From Anaerobutyricum faecale (GTDB lineage Bacteria > Bacillota > Clostridia > Lachnospirales > Lachnospiraceae): DNA of 64,000 nt. The stretch lies in the NCBI GenBank assembly GCA_019119645.1, contig DWWR01000081.1:1-64000 (forward strand), written 5' to 3'. Position numbers and translations under genes: made by a program. The notes beneath the pieces are model-generated. The model saw only the letters and a list, made by a program, of their open reading frames with translations. It was not told the DNA's origin and searched no databases. Positions 1 to 7,399 of the stretch are shown here, piece after piece. Position 1 is the stretch's first letter. Each line of letters begins with the position of its first letter.

Positions 1-219
1 TCGCGCAAATAAGATAAGATGTCTCCCCAGTCTCAAGAACCACTGGTCCTCTTACTGCTCTTTACTGTTGTTTAGGTTCGAACTTCGTTCTCTTCCATGG
101 ATCCGTCTCGCCGACATCACTCGCTTCCGGATCCGAAATCTCAATTGAATTGAACGTTCGAGGTTGTTTTGTTATTCAGTTATCAACTTGCTTTTCGCTT
201 TCAGTGCGAAAGCTTTTTT
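1..219 (-). other. Probable rRNA operon leader
   Basis: This stretch lies downstream of the strong minus-strand promoter at 220-248 and contains no convincing ORF. Read on the minus strand it has a GCTTTC/GAAAGC hairpin (197-213), then the string ttgataactgaataac, which resembles the processing leaders placed before 16S or 23S rRNA in Firmicutes, then GC-richer stem-forming sequence. I infer that it is the 5' leader of an rRNA operon whose 16S gene starts beyond position 1. No mature rRNA sequence is visible, so this remains an inference. Confidence 0.5.
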
Positions 220-248
220 ATGTTATCACATCAACCAGCGTTTGTCAA
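220..248 (-). promoter_or_regulatory. Strong sigma-A type promoter, probably rrn
   Basis: On the minus strand TTGACA (243-248) and TAACAT (220-225) are separated by exactly 17 bases. The stretch just upstream is dense in A and T runs, like an UP element. It reads away from the DUF5711-like gene and into the leader at 1-219. Confidence 0.7.
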
Positions 249-461
249 GAACTTTTTTCTTCTTTTTTAAAAGTTTTTTACATTCTTCACTTCGCTTTTA
301 CTTCTTAAGAAATCATTTCTTTTTTCTTAAGATTGGTTTCCTGCGCAACAAAAGTTATCTTACCACAGAGATATCATTCCGTCAACCCCTTTTTTCATTT
401 TTTTCAAAATATTTTTTCTGATCTTTTTTATCCCCTTTCATCCCGCGTTTTTTCGCCGGAT

Positions 462-515
462 CCTCTTTTTTGTTCACAGGAAATCTTAACTGATTTCCTG
501 TGAACAAAAAAGAGG
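462..515. terminator. Bidirectional terminator, 24-bp perfect stem
   Basis: Positions 462-485 and 492-515 are perfect reverse complements around a 6-base loop. T/A runs inside the stem ends give a terminator on either strand. It closes the minus-strand gene ending at 520 and separates it from the putative rRNA promoter. Confidence 0.85.
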
Positions 516-519
516 AATC

Positions 520-1758
520 TCATTCCTGAGATTCCTCCTGCTCATTTTCTGCATCGCTTCCCCAGAAGCGCAGCTGCATCTTCGCTATCTTATCCTGAAA
601 AACCACCTGATAGGTTCTCCATCCGCCCATAGGAAGTATCGCTTCAATGGCATTTCCATCCAATTCATCCTGAAACAGAATCTTACCTCTGGTATTAATA
701 ATAGTACATTCATTATTCTGAACAGCAATAATCTGTTTCCCTTGCATTTCTATGGAATCATAATTCATATCAATGTCTGTATCCAGCTTTTTACCACCGG
801 ATTTATTATAAAGACAAATTCGATACCTGCCTTCATCGGGGTTCTCTGAATTGTCCAGCACATACCCTATACATTTTTCTCCCAAAAAGATACTCTCGAT
901 ACTCTGTTCGAAGGTAATTTCCTTTTTCATCTCCGGTTCTCCGGAAACATCATAATAATAAGTAGCTGATTCTCCAACCGCAACAAGAGTATTATTGTCA
1001 ATAAAATGAAGTCTGGCTATGAGAAAATCTTCATAATCAAAACCTCCGGCGAGACTCATTCCTTCTGTCTGCAGCTGTCTGCTGAAATCATAAAAAGCAA
1101 CTGTTGTCTTTGAACTCATTCCATCGATGGCCAGATAACTCACAACCAGTTTGGAACCATCCGGCGAAATTGCTGCCGTCAGAGGATATCCTGTCTCATC
1201 CACAGAAGACCGCATATCCGCCACCAGATTGCCCTCCACATCATACATCTGGATAAGATTACTGCCTTCTCCCTGCAGAATCACTTCTATCGTTCCTTTC
1301 TCTGACACGCCAGCTTGTATCACCGGATATCGCACTGTAAAATCTTTCACCTGACCATTTACATCAAAGAGCATCAGTGTATTGCCGCCCTTATCCGCCA
1401 GAAGTATATACGGTTCAGCCTTTACAAGAAATGGATTCTGGAAAGAGACCGGTATATTCCATTCCGCCACTCCAAAGTTCCGCTGATACTCGATACCATT
1501 CTGGCCATATTTGATATATCCATTGGCAAAAGGTTCATACTGTACATTATCATTGTTCTCTGTTTCCGTTTCTTCTTTATATATATAGTACTCGCACCTG
1601 CTGTTATTAAGCATATATAGTATAAGAACAACGAAAAGAATAATTATCACAAGAAAAATTCTCCGGGCCCATTCTTTTTGTTTCTGTCTTTTATGTATTT
1701 TACGCAGTTGATCTTTCTTGTTGGTGAAAATTTCAAAATTATAAATGTTCTTTGCCAT
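520..1758 (-). CDS. DUF5711-like membrane-anchored beta-propeller protein
   Basis: The 412-residue protein has a short basic cytoplasmic N-terminus, one transmembrane helix at about residues 33-50 (FLVIIILFVVLILYML) and a long extracytoplasmic part of repeated beta-rich units with turns such as SPDGSKLVVSY and ENPDEGRYRI, as in WD/PQQ-type propellers. I recall DUF5711 proteins of Lachnospiraceae with this layout; no biochemical role is known to me. The acidic C-terminus (NEQEESQE) ends just before the terminator. It lies downstream of the LysM protein on the same strand, 165 bases away, and the two may form one envelope-related unit. No catalytic motif is seen. Confidence is high that it is a gene and moderate for the family. 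Confidence 0.75.
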   Translation of the reverse strand: MAKNIYNFEIFTNKKDQLRKIHKRQKQKEWARRIFLVIIILFVVLILYMLNNSRCEYYIYKEETETENNDNVQYEPFANGYIKYGQNGIEYQRNFGVAEWNIPVSFQNPFLVKAEPYILLADKGGNTLMLFDVNGQVKDFTVRYPVIQAGVSEKGTIEVILQGEGSNLIQMYDVEGNLVADMRSSVDETGYPLTAAISPDGSKLVVSYLAIDGMSSKTTVAFYDFSRQLQTEGMSLAGGFDYEDFLIARLHFIDNNTLVAVGESATYYYDVSGEPEMKKEITFEQSIESIFLGEKCIGYVLDNSENPDEGRYRICLYNKSGGKKLDTDIDMNYDSIEMQGKQIIAVQNNECTIINTRGKILFQDELDGNAIEAILPMGGWRTYQVVFQDKIAKMQLRFWGSDAENEQEESQE

Positions 1759-1923
1759 ATGTTCACTCTCTTTACTTATTTGTCGTACATGTACTTCCTT
1801 CCAGTGTATATTTTCGCATTAAATAATACCACCGGCCGTTTTTCCATGAACAGTAGCCATAGAGCTAGTGTACACTGCATTCAGTTTTTCGTCAACTTGA
1901 CATTTCGCCATCATTTTTCGGCA

Positions 1924-3282
1924 TCAGTCTTCCATGGGTGGAATCTTCAACACCTGACCGGGATATATTTCATCCAGATTTTCTATCTGATTCGCCTCCG
2001 CCAGCGCATCAATATAATCATAGGACTGATAAATTTTCATAGATATTCCCGCCAGCGTATCCCCCTGGCGAACGGTATACTGATTGCCAATGTAACTCCA
2101 GGATTCAGTCACATCATCTGGTTCCTCCTGTGTAAAAATATCCGCATTGGTCTCCCGATCATCCTCCGCACTACTGCTTCCTTCTGTCACACCTCCTCCT
2201 GCACTGTCTGTGTCCGCCATATCATTGTCCGTTTCACTTTCCCTGCGACTCTCGCTTCTTCCCCTGGTTTCTGTACTGTTTCCTGCAAAATTTTCCGTTG
2301 TCCCTGCAGATGATATTGCCTCTGTTGAGGATTCATCCTGGACGGAGCTGTTTCCGGCAGAAACAGACGCAGAAGAAGCCTCCTCCGAATCCGCTTTATT
2401 TCCAGTCTCCCGCGCTGTCTCCGTAGAACTTGCCTCCGTACTGTTATCTGCTTTTTGATTTTCCAGCGTCTGCTGTTGAAAGACTGCTTCCGCATTCTCT
2501 TCCTGCCTGAACTGCTGAACCGAACGCACGCCATAGAAAAGCACCATAATCATCACCAAAACACCGGCCAGAGAAGCGGGGCCAAACTTTGGTGCCGTCT
2601 TTTTATGCAGGGATTTTTTTTGCTTCATTGCTTTTTTATAATTTCTTACTACAGAAGAGTCCCTCAGAATCGTAGCTGATTTTCGCTTGTCCTCCGGACT
2701 GTGTTCTGTTTCGCCCTCCGCCAGCATGTAATTTTTCATTTCCTGATTGGTTTCATAATAAATGTAATATCCTCTCTGTTTTTTAAGGGAATAATTTTCA
2801 AACTGATAAAAGGCATCTTCATTTTCCAGGGCGTCTATCATGTACAGCACTTTATTTTCTCCGCTGAAATTATCCATATGTGTCCGTATGATTTTATCGT
2901 TGAGTTCCACGGAAAATCCCATCCTCGACAGAAACCAGCCCACGATTTCCATCTCCGGAAAGAAATTATCCCGGATACGATAAATCTCACTCCAGTTTTC
3001 TTCTGTAAACACACTTTCTTCCAGATCGAATTCAAAGTTCTGACAGGCCGCTGCTCCGCTGATGAACAAACACTGTCCCACTGAGGTCTGATAGATATTG
3101 CCAAAGAGAATTGCTCCCCGGGCATATAAATTACCTGGCTGCGCTAATTTATTCAAATATGTATATACATAATCTTCCATATAAATTTTCTTTGTCCCCG
3201 GATCTCCAATCTGTCTGAAATTTTTAGGCAAAGCCCTTGTCTGCTGCTCTGGATTATTTTTGATTTTCTGTTCATTTGCCAT
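1924..3282 (-). CDS. Membrane protein with C-terminal LysM domain
   Basis: This 452-residue protein has three parts: a soluble N-terminal region of about 200 residues, a transmembrane helix at about residues 230-250 (LAGVLVMIMVLFYGV), and a Ser/Thr/Glu-rich low-complexity linker of roughly 130 residues. It ends in a LysM module (YTVRQGDTLAGISMKIY to IYPGQVLKIP). LysM binds N-acetylglucosamine-containing glycans, so the C-terminus should lie outside the membrane against peptidoglycan with the N-terminus in the cytoplasm. The N-terminal region is not one I recognise. The start follows a purine-rich aaaggcgg site. Pairing with the neighbouring propeller protein suggests an envelope function, but no enzyme domain is visible. 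Confidence 0.75.
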   Translation of the reverse strand: MANEQKIKNNPEQQTRALPKNFRQIGDPGTKKIYMEDYVYTYLNKLAQPGNLYARGAILFGNIYQTSVGQCLFISGAAACQNFEFDLEESVFTEENWSEIYRIRDNFFPEMEIVGWFLSRMGFSVELNDKIIRTHMDNFSGENKVLYMIDALENEDAFYQFENYSLKKQRGYYIYYETNQEMKNYMLAEGETEHSPEDKRKSATILRDSSVVRNYKKAMKQKKSLHKKTAPKFGPASLAGVLVMIMVLFYGVRSVQQFRQEENAEAVFQQQTLENQKADNSTEASSTETARETGNKADSEEASSASVSAGNSSVQDESSTEAISSAGTTENFAGNSTETRGRSESRRESETDNDMADTDSAGGGVTEGSSSAEDDRETNADIFTQEEPDDVTESWSYIGNQYTVRQGDTLAGISMKIYQSYDYIDALAEANQIENLDEIYPGQVLKIPPMED

Positions 3283-3586
3283 GATTTTTCCGCCTTTCTA
3301 TTATAATTGGGAGATTCTGCTGTCACTGATATTGATGTATTATTCTCACCGCCTGTAGAGGCGGGAGTCTTTCCACATCCGACAAAACTGACAGGTGCCG
3401 ATTCTCCTTGTGATCTTTATTTTTGTGGAATCATCATAGCACTTCTGTTTCGCTTTGCTCTCCGTTTTCTGTCGAAAGATTTCGTATTTTTCTTTCATTT
3501 TTACGCAAAAAAATGTTTAAATCCTCTTCATGACGTCAAATCTTTTTGATAGAAATGTTTCACGGGAACCGAAGGGAGGAAAAATC
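3283..3586. other. Intergenic region between divergent genes
   Basis: This region lies between the LysM gene (minus) and the yyaC-like gene (plus). It contains a small hairpin (ccgcctgtagaggcgg near 3350) and AT-rich promoter-like stretches, but no element I can name. The short ORFs that cross it have poor composition and no ribosome binding site. Confidence 0.4.
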
Positions 3587-4165
3587 ATGTTTTTTAAAAA
3601 GGTACCGCAGTCACCGCAGTATTTTCTACCTGACGCCGCACATGACTCAGAAAATGTACAACAGTCTTTTCTGGCGCAGGAGCTGGCCCGGGAAATCACC
3701 TGCCGGAAGGCGCGCAGCGCCACGCTGATCACCCTCTGCATCGGCACCGATAAGATCACTGGTGACTGTCTGGGGCCGCTGGTGGGCACCAAACTTCTGG
3801 AACGCGGCTACCGCCATCCGGTTAACGGAACATTGCAGCACCCTGTCCACGCTGTCAATCTTCTCTCCACCATTTCTGCCCTCCAAGAAAATTACGCCCA
3901 TCCCTTCCTTCTGGTCATAGACGCCGCCGTGGGCCCTGCAGAAAAAATCGGCTGTATTTCCCTTTCCCGCGCTCCCATTTCTCCCGGCAAAGGAATCTGC
4001 CGGCCGCTGCCGCCAGTGGGCAATTTATCTCTGACCGGTATCGTCGGAGAGGCGTCGGAACACTGCGCCGCCGACCTGCCTTACACAAGACTTTTCGTGG
4101 TAAATACTCTGGCGGATTTTATCTGTGGGGCTGTGCTAGCCACTGAAAAGCTGCTGGCAAAGTAA
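3587..4165 (+). CDS. yyaC: YyaC-type spore protease-like protein (DUF1256)
   Basis: The 192-residue product carries the family signature TLITLCIGTDKITGDCLGPL and later LLVIDAAVG and GIVGEASEH, as in YyaC/DUF1256 proteins. These resemble the germination protease Gpr fold and are made during sporulation. The start chosen is the ATG at 3587 because gaagggagga sits six bases upstream; an earlier in-frame ATG at 3530 lacks such a site. The family normally has about 190-205 residues, so this copy is full length. It is transcribed alone and ends at a GC-rich terminator. Its presence is one of the arguments that the host makes spores. The substrate is not known to me. Confidence 0.85.
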   Translation: MFFKKVPQSPQYFLPDAAHDSENVQQSFLAQELAREITCRKARSATLITLCIGTDKITGDCLGPLVGTKLLERGYRHPVNGTLQHPVHAVNLLSTISALQENYAHPFLLVIDAAVGPAEKIGCISLSRAPISPGKGICRPLPPVGNLSLTGIVGEASEHCAADLPYTRLFVVNTLADFICGAVLATEKLLAK

Positions 4166-4167
4166 AA

Positions 4168-4206
4168 CCCGGCGGAAAGAATCCCGCCGGGCTGCTTATC
4201 TTTTTA
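4168..4206 (+). terminator. Terminator of yyaC
   Basis: CCCGGCGG (4168-4175) pairs with CCGCCGGG (4184-4191) and is followed by a T-rich run at 4197-4209. It directly follows the yyaC stop codon. Confidence 0.85.
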
Positions 4207-4279
4207 TTTGATTTTTGCGCTGGCGCTGACACCTTTGGCACGAAGAATCTTCTTGTACAACTCTCCTTCCCTTCACAAA

Positions 4280-4339
4280 AAAACAGACAGAACCTTCTGG
4301 CACGTGTTTGATGCGCGGCTTTTTGGCTCTGTCTGTTTT
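4280..4339 (-). terminator. Terminator of serC
   Basis: On the minus strand a 15-base arm (4325-4339) pairs with 4280-4294 with one G-U pair, then a T run follows. Two smaller hairpins lie between it and serC: TGACAT/ATGTCA near 4345-4358 and ACTGTCATG/CATGACAGT at 4380-4405. Confidence 0.8.
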
Positions 4340-4444
4340 ATATTTGACATAAATGTCAGGTTTTTATGCATTTTTAGCAACTGTCATGCAGATGCTCATG
4401 ACAGTCATTATTTTAAAAAAGTATCTGCCTGTGGCGGAATGGTT

Positions 4445-5527
4445 TTATGCGTTCTCTTTCTCGAATTTCTCCATGAATTCTACAAGTTTCTGCACGCCTT
4501 CGATTGGCATTGCATTGTAGATAGATGCACGCATACCGCCGACAGTTCTGTGGCCTTTCAGGTTCACGAAGCCTGCAGCTGTTGCCTCGGCGATGAATTT
4601 AGCGTCCATGTCTTTGTCGCCGGTAACGAACGGTACGTTCATGAGGGAACGATCTTCTTTTACGACGGTTCCTTTGAAAAGCTTGCTCTGGTCAAGGAAA
4701 TCGTAAAGGATTTTTGCCTTTTTCTCGTTGCGTTCTTTCATTGCCTCGAGGCCGCCCTGTTTTTTGATCCATTTGAAGACTTTGCCGCAGATGTAGATGC
4801 CGTAGCATGGCGGTGTGTTGTACAGGGAATCAGCGTCTGCCTGTGTTTTATATTTGAGCATGGTAGGTGTTCCTTCCATGACGTCATCGCGGATCAAGTC
4901 TTCGCGGATGATCACGATCACCACGCCGGCCGGGCCGATGTTTTTCTGCACGCCGCCATAGATAACGCCGTATTTTGTAACGTCTACCGGTTCGGACAGG
5001 AAACAGGAGGAAACGTCAGCTACTAATGGTTTGCCTTTGGTATTTGGAAGCTTTTTGAATTTTGTTCCGTAAATGGTGTTATTCTCACAGATGTATACAT
5101 AATCGGCGTCCTCGTCGATCGGCAGATCGGAACAATCCGGAATGTAGGAAAATGTTTTGTCCTCAGAGGACGCAACTTTCACTGCCTTGCCGTAACGGCA
5201 GGCTTCCTGATATGCTTTCTTTGCCCACTGACCGGTTACGATGTAATCAGCTACGCCGTTTTTCATCAGGTTCATTGGAATGGCAGAGAACTGCTGAGAT
5301 GCTCCGCCCTGTAAGAACAATACTTTATAATTGTCCGGAATGTTCATGAGATCTCTTAAGTCCTGTTCTGCTTCTTTGATGATGGTATCAAACTCTTTGG
5401 AACGATGGCTCATCTCCATAACGGACATGCCGCAGCCTTTGTAATCCATCATCTCTGCTGCAGCTTCCTGCAGTACTTCTTCCGGCAATACTGCCGGGCC
5501 TGCTGAAAAGTTATATACTCTTCCCAT
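4445..5527 (-). CDS. serC: Phosphoserine aminotransferase
   Basis: SerC is a PLP enzyme of the second step of serine synthesis, converting 3-phosphohydroxypyruvate and glutamate to phosphoserine. The 360-residue length fits the family. Diagnostic stretches are YNFSAGPAVLPEEVL at the N-terminus, MEMSHRSKEF, FLQGGASQQF, the PLP-lysine region YGGVQKNIGPAG, and NVPFVTGDKD near the C-terminus with a GGMRASIYNAM end motif. It is transcribed alone from a near-consensus promoter at 5652-5680. The usual partner serA is not adjacent. The next gene upstream is cysK, so serine and cysteine synthesis genes sit side by side although each has its own promoter. Confidence 0.97.
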   Translation of the reverse strand: MGRVYNFSAGPAVLPEEVLQEAAAEMMDYKGCGMSVMEMSHRSKEFDTIIKEAEQDLRDLMNIPDNYKVLFLQGGASQQFSAIPMNLMKNGVADYIVTGQWAKKAYQEACRYGKAVKVASSEDKTFSYIPDCSDLPIDEDADYVYICENNTIYGTKFKKLPNTKGKPLVADVSSCFLSEPVDVTKYGVIYGGVQKNIGPAGVVIVIIREDLIRDDVMEGTPTMLKYKTQADADSLYNTPPCYGIYICGKVFKWIKKQGGLEAMKERNEKKAKILYDFLDQSKLFKGTVVKEDRSLMNVPFVTGDKDMDAKFIAEATAAGFVNLKGHRTVGGMRASIYNAMPIEGVQKLVEFMEKFEKENA

Positions 5528-5651
5528 TTTTCATATCCTCCTGTGTCTGCTATATATTGTTAGTTACTAAATTATCAACATCTATAAATTGTATTTTTAG
5601 ATGAAAATACTGTCTGAAAAATATCTTTTTTCTTACAGTGCCTGTCGGACT

Positions 5652-5680
5652 ATTATATACCTAATATTGCAGTTTGGCAA
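5652..5680 (-). promoter_or_regulatory. Promoter of serC
   Basis: TTGCCA (5675-5680) and TATAAT (5652-5657) on the minus strand are 17 bases apart. The leader to serC is about 120 bases, with no riboswitch I recognise. Confidence 0.8.
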
Positions 5681-5793
5681 ATATTTTCTTGCAAAACACT
5701 GTCAAACAGTACATTTCTTTAATCATAATCAAGTCAAAATAAGGGCTCATCTGTCGCATCATTTCTATTTTGTCACATGGCCGCACCTGATGC

Positions 5794-6696
5794 TTACAGA
5801 AGTCCGGTGCTGAAATAACGCTCCATTCTGTCCGGCAGTACGGTGGCGATGATTTTGTCCTTGCCATATTTTTCTGCCATTTTCTTACATGCCCAGATAT
5901 TGGCGCCGGATGAGGTTCCGCAGAGAAGTCCCTGTACTCTCGCCAGATCTCTGGTGGTATTCATAGCGTCGTCATCGGTTACCGTGACCACTTCATCAAT
6001 TAAGGATGTGTCAAGAACCTCCGGAATAAAGCCGTCGCCGATTCCCTGAATCTGATGCAGTCCCGGTTCATCGCCGAGAAGAGCGGATACATTTTTTGGT
6101 TCTACGGCACAGACAATGAGGTTCGGGTTCTTCTCTTTGAGATACTGGCTGATGCCCTGGAGGGTTCCGCCGCTGCCGAGGCCGGAGACAAAAATATCCA
6201 CTTTTCCATTCAGATCTTCATAAATTTCCGGAGCAGTGGTCAGATAATGAATCTCCGGGTTGTGCGGATTCTCAAACTGCTGCGGCATAAAGTAGTCGTC
6301 AGACTGTGCCACGATCCGGTTGGCCTCCGCCACACAGCCGTCAAGGCTTAACTTTGCCGGGGTGAGTACCAATTCCGCACCCAGGGCACGGATGATTTTC
6401 TTTCTCTCCTCACTCATATTTTCCGGCATAACGATGATTACCTTATAGCCCATACGGATGCCGCAGAGCGCAAGACCAATACCGGTATTACCGGAGGTCG
6501 GCTCCACAATGGTCATGCCTTTTTTCAGTTTTCCTTCTTTTTCGGCCGCTTCGATCATATTTTTGGCAACACGGTCTTTAATGCTTCCGCCAAGGTTTAA
6601 GAATTCGGCCTTCGCGTAAATCTGGCACCCCATGGTCGGACTTAAATCGACCAGAGGAGTGTTTCCAATCATATCTAAAACATTTTTTACTACCAT
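5794..6696 (-). CDS. cysK: Cysteine synthase (O-acetylserine sulfhydrylase)
   Basis: This PLP enzyme makes cysteine from O-acetylserine and sulfide. The 300-residue protein shows VLDMIGNTPLV, the PLP lysine in LNLGGSIKDRVA, PTSGNTGIGLA and VSGLGSGGTLQG, all standard for the OAS-TL/cystathionine beta-synthase fold. CGTSSGAN also matches. The ATG at 6696 is chosen because GAGAGGAG lies five bases upstream; an ATG 21 bases earlier has no such site. The C-terminus (DRMERYFSTGLL) is typical of CysK. The residue before GGS is Leu rather than the common Pro, a variation seen in part of the family. Regulation by cysteine supply is likely but no operator is identified. Confidence 0.93.
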   Translation of the reverse strand: MVVKNVLDMIGNTPLVDLSPTMGCQIYAKAEFLNLGGSIKDRVAKNMIEAAEKEGKLKKGMTIVEPTSGNTGIGLALCGIRMGYKVIIVMPENMSEERKKIIRALGAELVLTPAKLSLDGCVAEANRIVAQSDDYFMPQQFENPHNPEIHYLTTAPEIYEDLNGKVDIFVSGLGSGGTLQGISQYLKEKNPNLIVCAVEPKNVSALLGDEPGLHQIQGIGDGFIPEVLDTSLIDEVVTVTDDDAMNTTRDLARVQGLLCGTSSGANIWACKKMAEKYGKDKIIATVLPDRMERYFSTGLL

Positions 6697-6839
6697 GATA
6701 TCTCCTCTCACTTCCACAAGCTGTTGTTACATTTCTATTATTATTCCTGTGGGACAGATTCTGTCAGGACAACGCCTCACAGAACTGTTATGTGTATCAT
6801 TTATTGTTTGTCAAATATTTGTCACGTGCAACAAGCTTG

Positions 6840-6869
6840 ATTATAGCACAGAACTAAAGTGTTAGACAA
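6840..6869 (-). promoter_or_regulatory. Probable promoter of cysK
   Basis: TTGTCT (6864-6869) and TATAAT (6840-6845) on the minus strand are 18 bases apart. A second TTGACA (6809-6814) lies downstream with only a weak -10 match, so this is the better candidate. No S-box or T-box features are seen in the leader. Confidence 0.55.
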
Positions 6870-6920
6870 TATTTTTATATGTCACTTGTTTATAAAATGT
6901 ACGTCTTCCGGGAATTTTCA

Positions 6921-6949
6921 TTGTAATTCACTGTAATTTCTTTTATAAT
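6921..6949 (+). promoter_or_regulatory. Promoter of the 89-residue hypothetical
   Basis: TTGTAA (6921-6926) and TATAAT (6944-6949) are spaced by 17 bases, upstream of the gene at 7042. Confidence 0.7.
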
Positions 6950-7041
6950 GAAGATTATCTTCGCAACGTAGATTCTGTCTGAACAGACTGAAATGTGTCA
7001 CCGGTCAATATTACTATATTTAAGAATTAAGGAGATTTCCC

Positions 7042-7311
7042 ATGAGAATATGGTGCAAGCTGTTTAAGAAAAACCGGATGCTTAAAGATACAGTCATTGA
7101 GAATTATGATATGAAAATGTCCAGGACCGCCAAAGTTTATGACAGCCTGGAACAGGCCTGCTATCAGTTTGATCTGGAAAAGCCTATATGGCTGGATAAA
7201 AATAAACAGGAGTTTATCCGCCATGCCAGAACCCGCTTTTATCAGGATAATTTTATCGAGCAGATTGATTTTGATTATCTGGATTTTCAGGTGATCGAGG
7301 AGGATTATTGA
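7042..7311 (+). CDS. Small hypothetical protein, 89 residues
   Basis: I do not recognise this protein. It has its own promoter, a good AAGGAG site seven bases before the ATG and a strong terminator after the stop, so it is very likely expressed. The N-terminus is basic (RIWCKLFKKNRMLKD) and the C-terminus is acidic and aromatic (EQIDFDYLDFQVIEEDY). There is no signal peptide or membrane segment, and one could expect a small helical cytoplasmic protein. It is monocistronic between cysK and the large surface protein, so the context gives no clue to function. Confidence 0.8.
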   Translation: MRIWCKLFKKNRMLKDTVIENYDMKMSRTAKVYDSLEQACYQFDLEKPIWLDKNKQEFIRHARTRFYQDNFIEQIDFDYLDFQVIEEDY

Positions 7312-7318
7312 TTTAAAA

Positions 7319-7362
7319 AAGAGACCTGTACAGGCTTTCAGGTAATTCTGTACAGATCTCTT
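7319..7362. terminator. Bidirectional terminator
   Basis: AAGAGACCTGTACAG (7319-7333) pairs with 7348-7362 with one mismatch. T runs lie on both outer sides, so it can serve both the small gene and the convergent large surface-protein gene. Confidence 0.85.
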
Positions 7363-7399
7363 TAATTTTTTTGTTTTCTAAGTTCTTTTTTCCGGGAAA

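Noticed and set aside
164..421. Phe-rich frame of 85 codons near the left end
   Set aside because: It reads through the promoter and AT-rich region opposite a probable rRNA leader; composition is not that of a protein.
4208..5026. A plus-strand open frame of 272 codons opposite serC
   Set aside because: Cys/Phe/His-rich composition and complete overlap with an unambiguous serC show it to be an antisense shadow.
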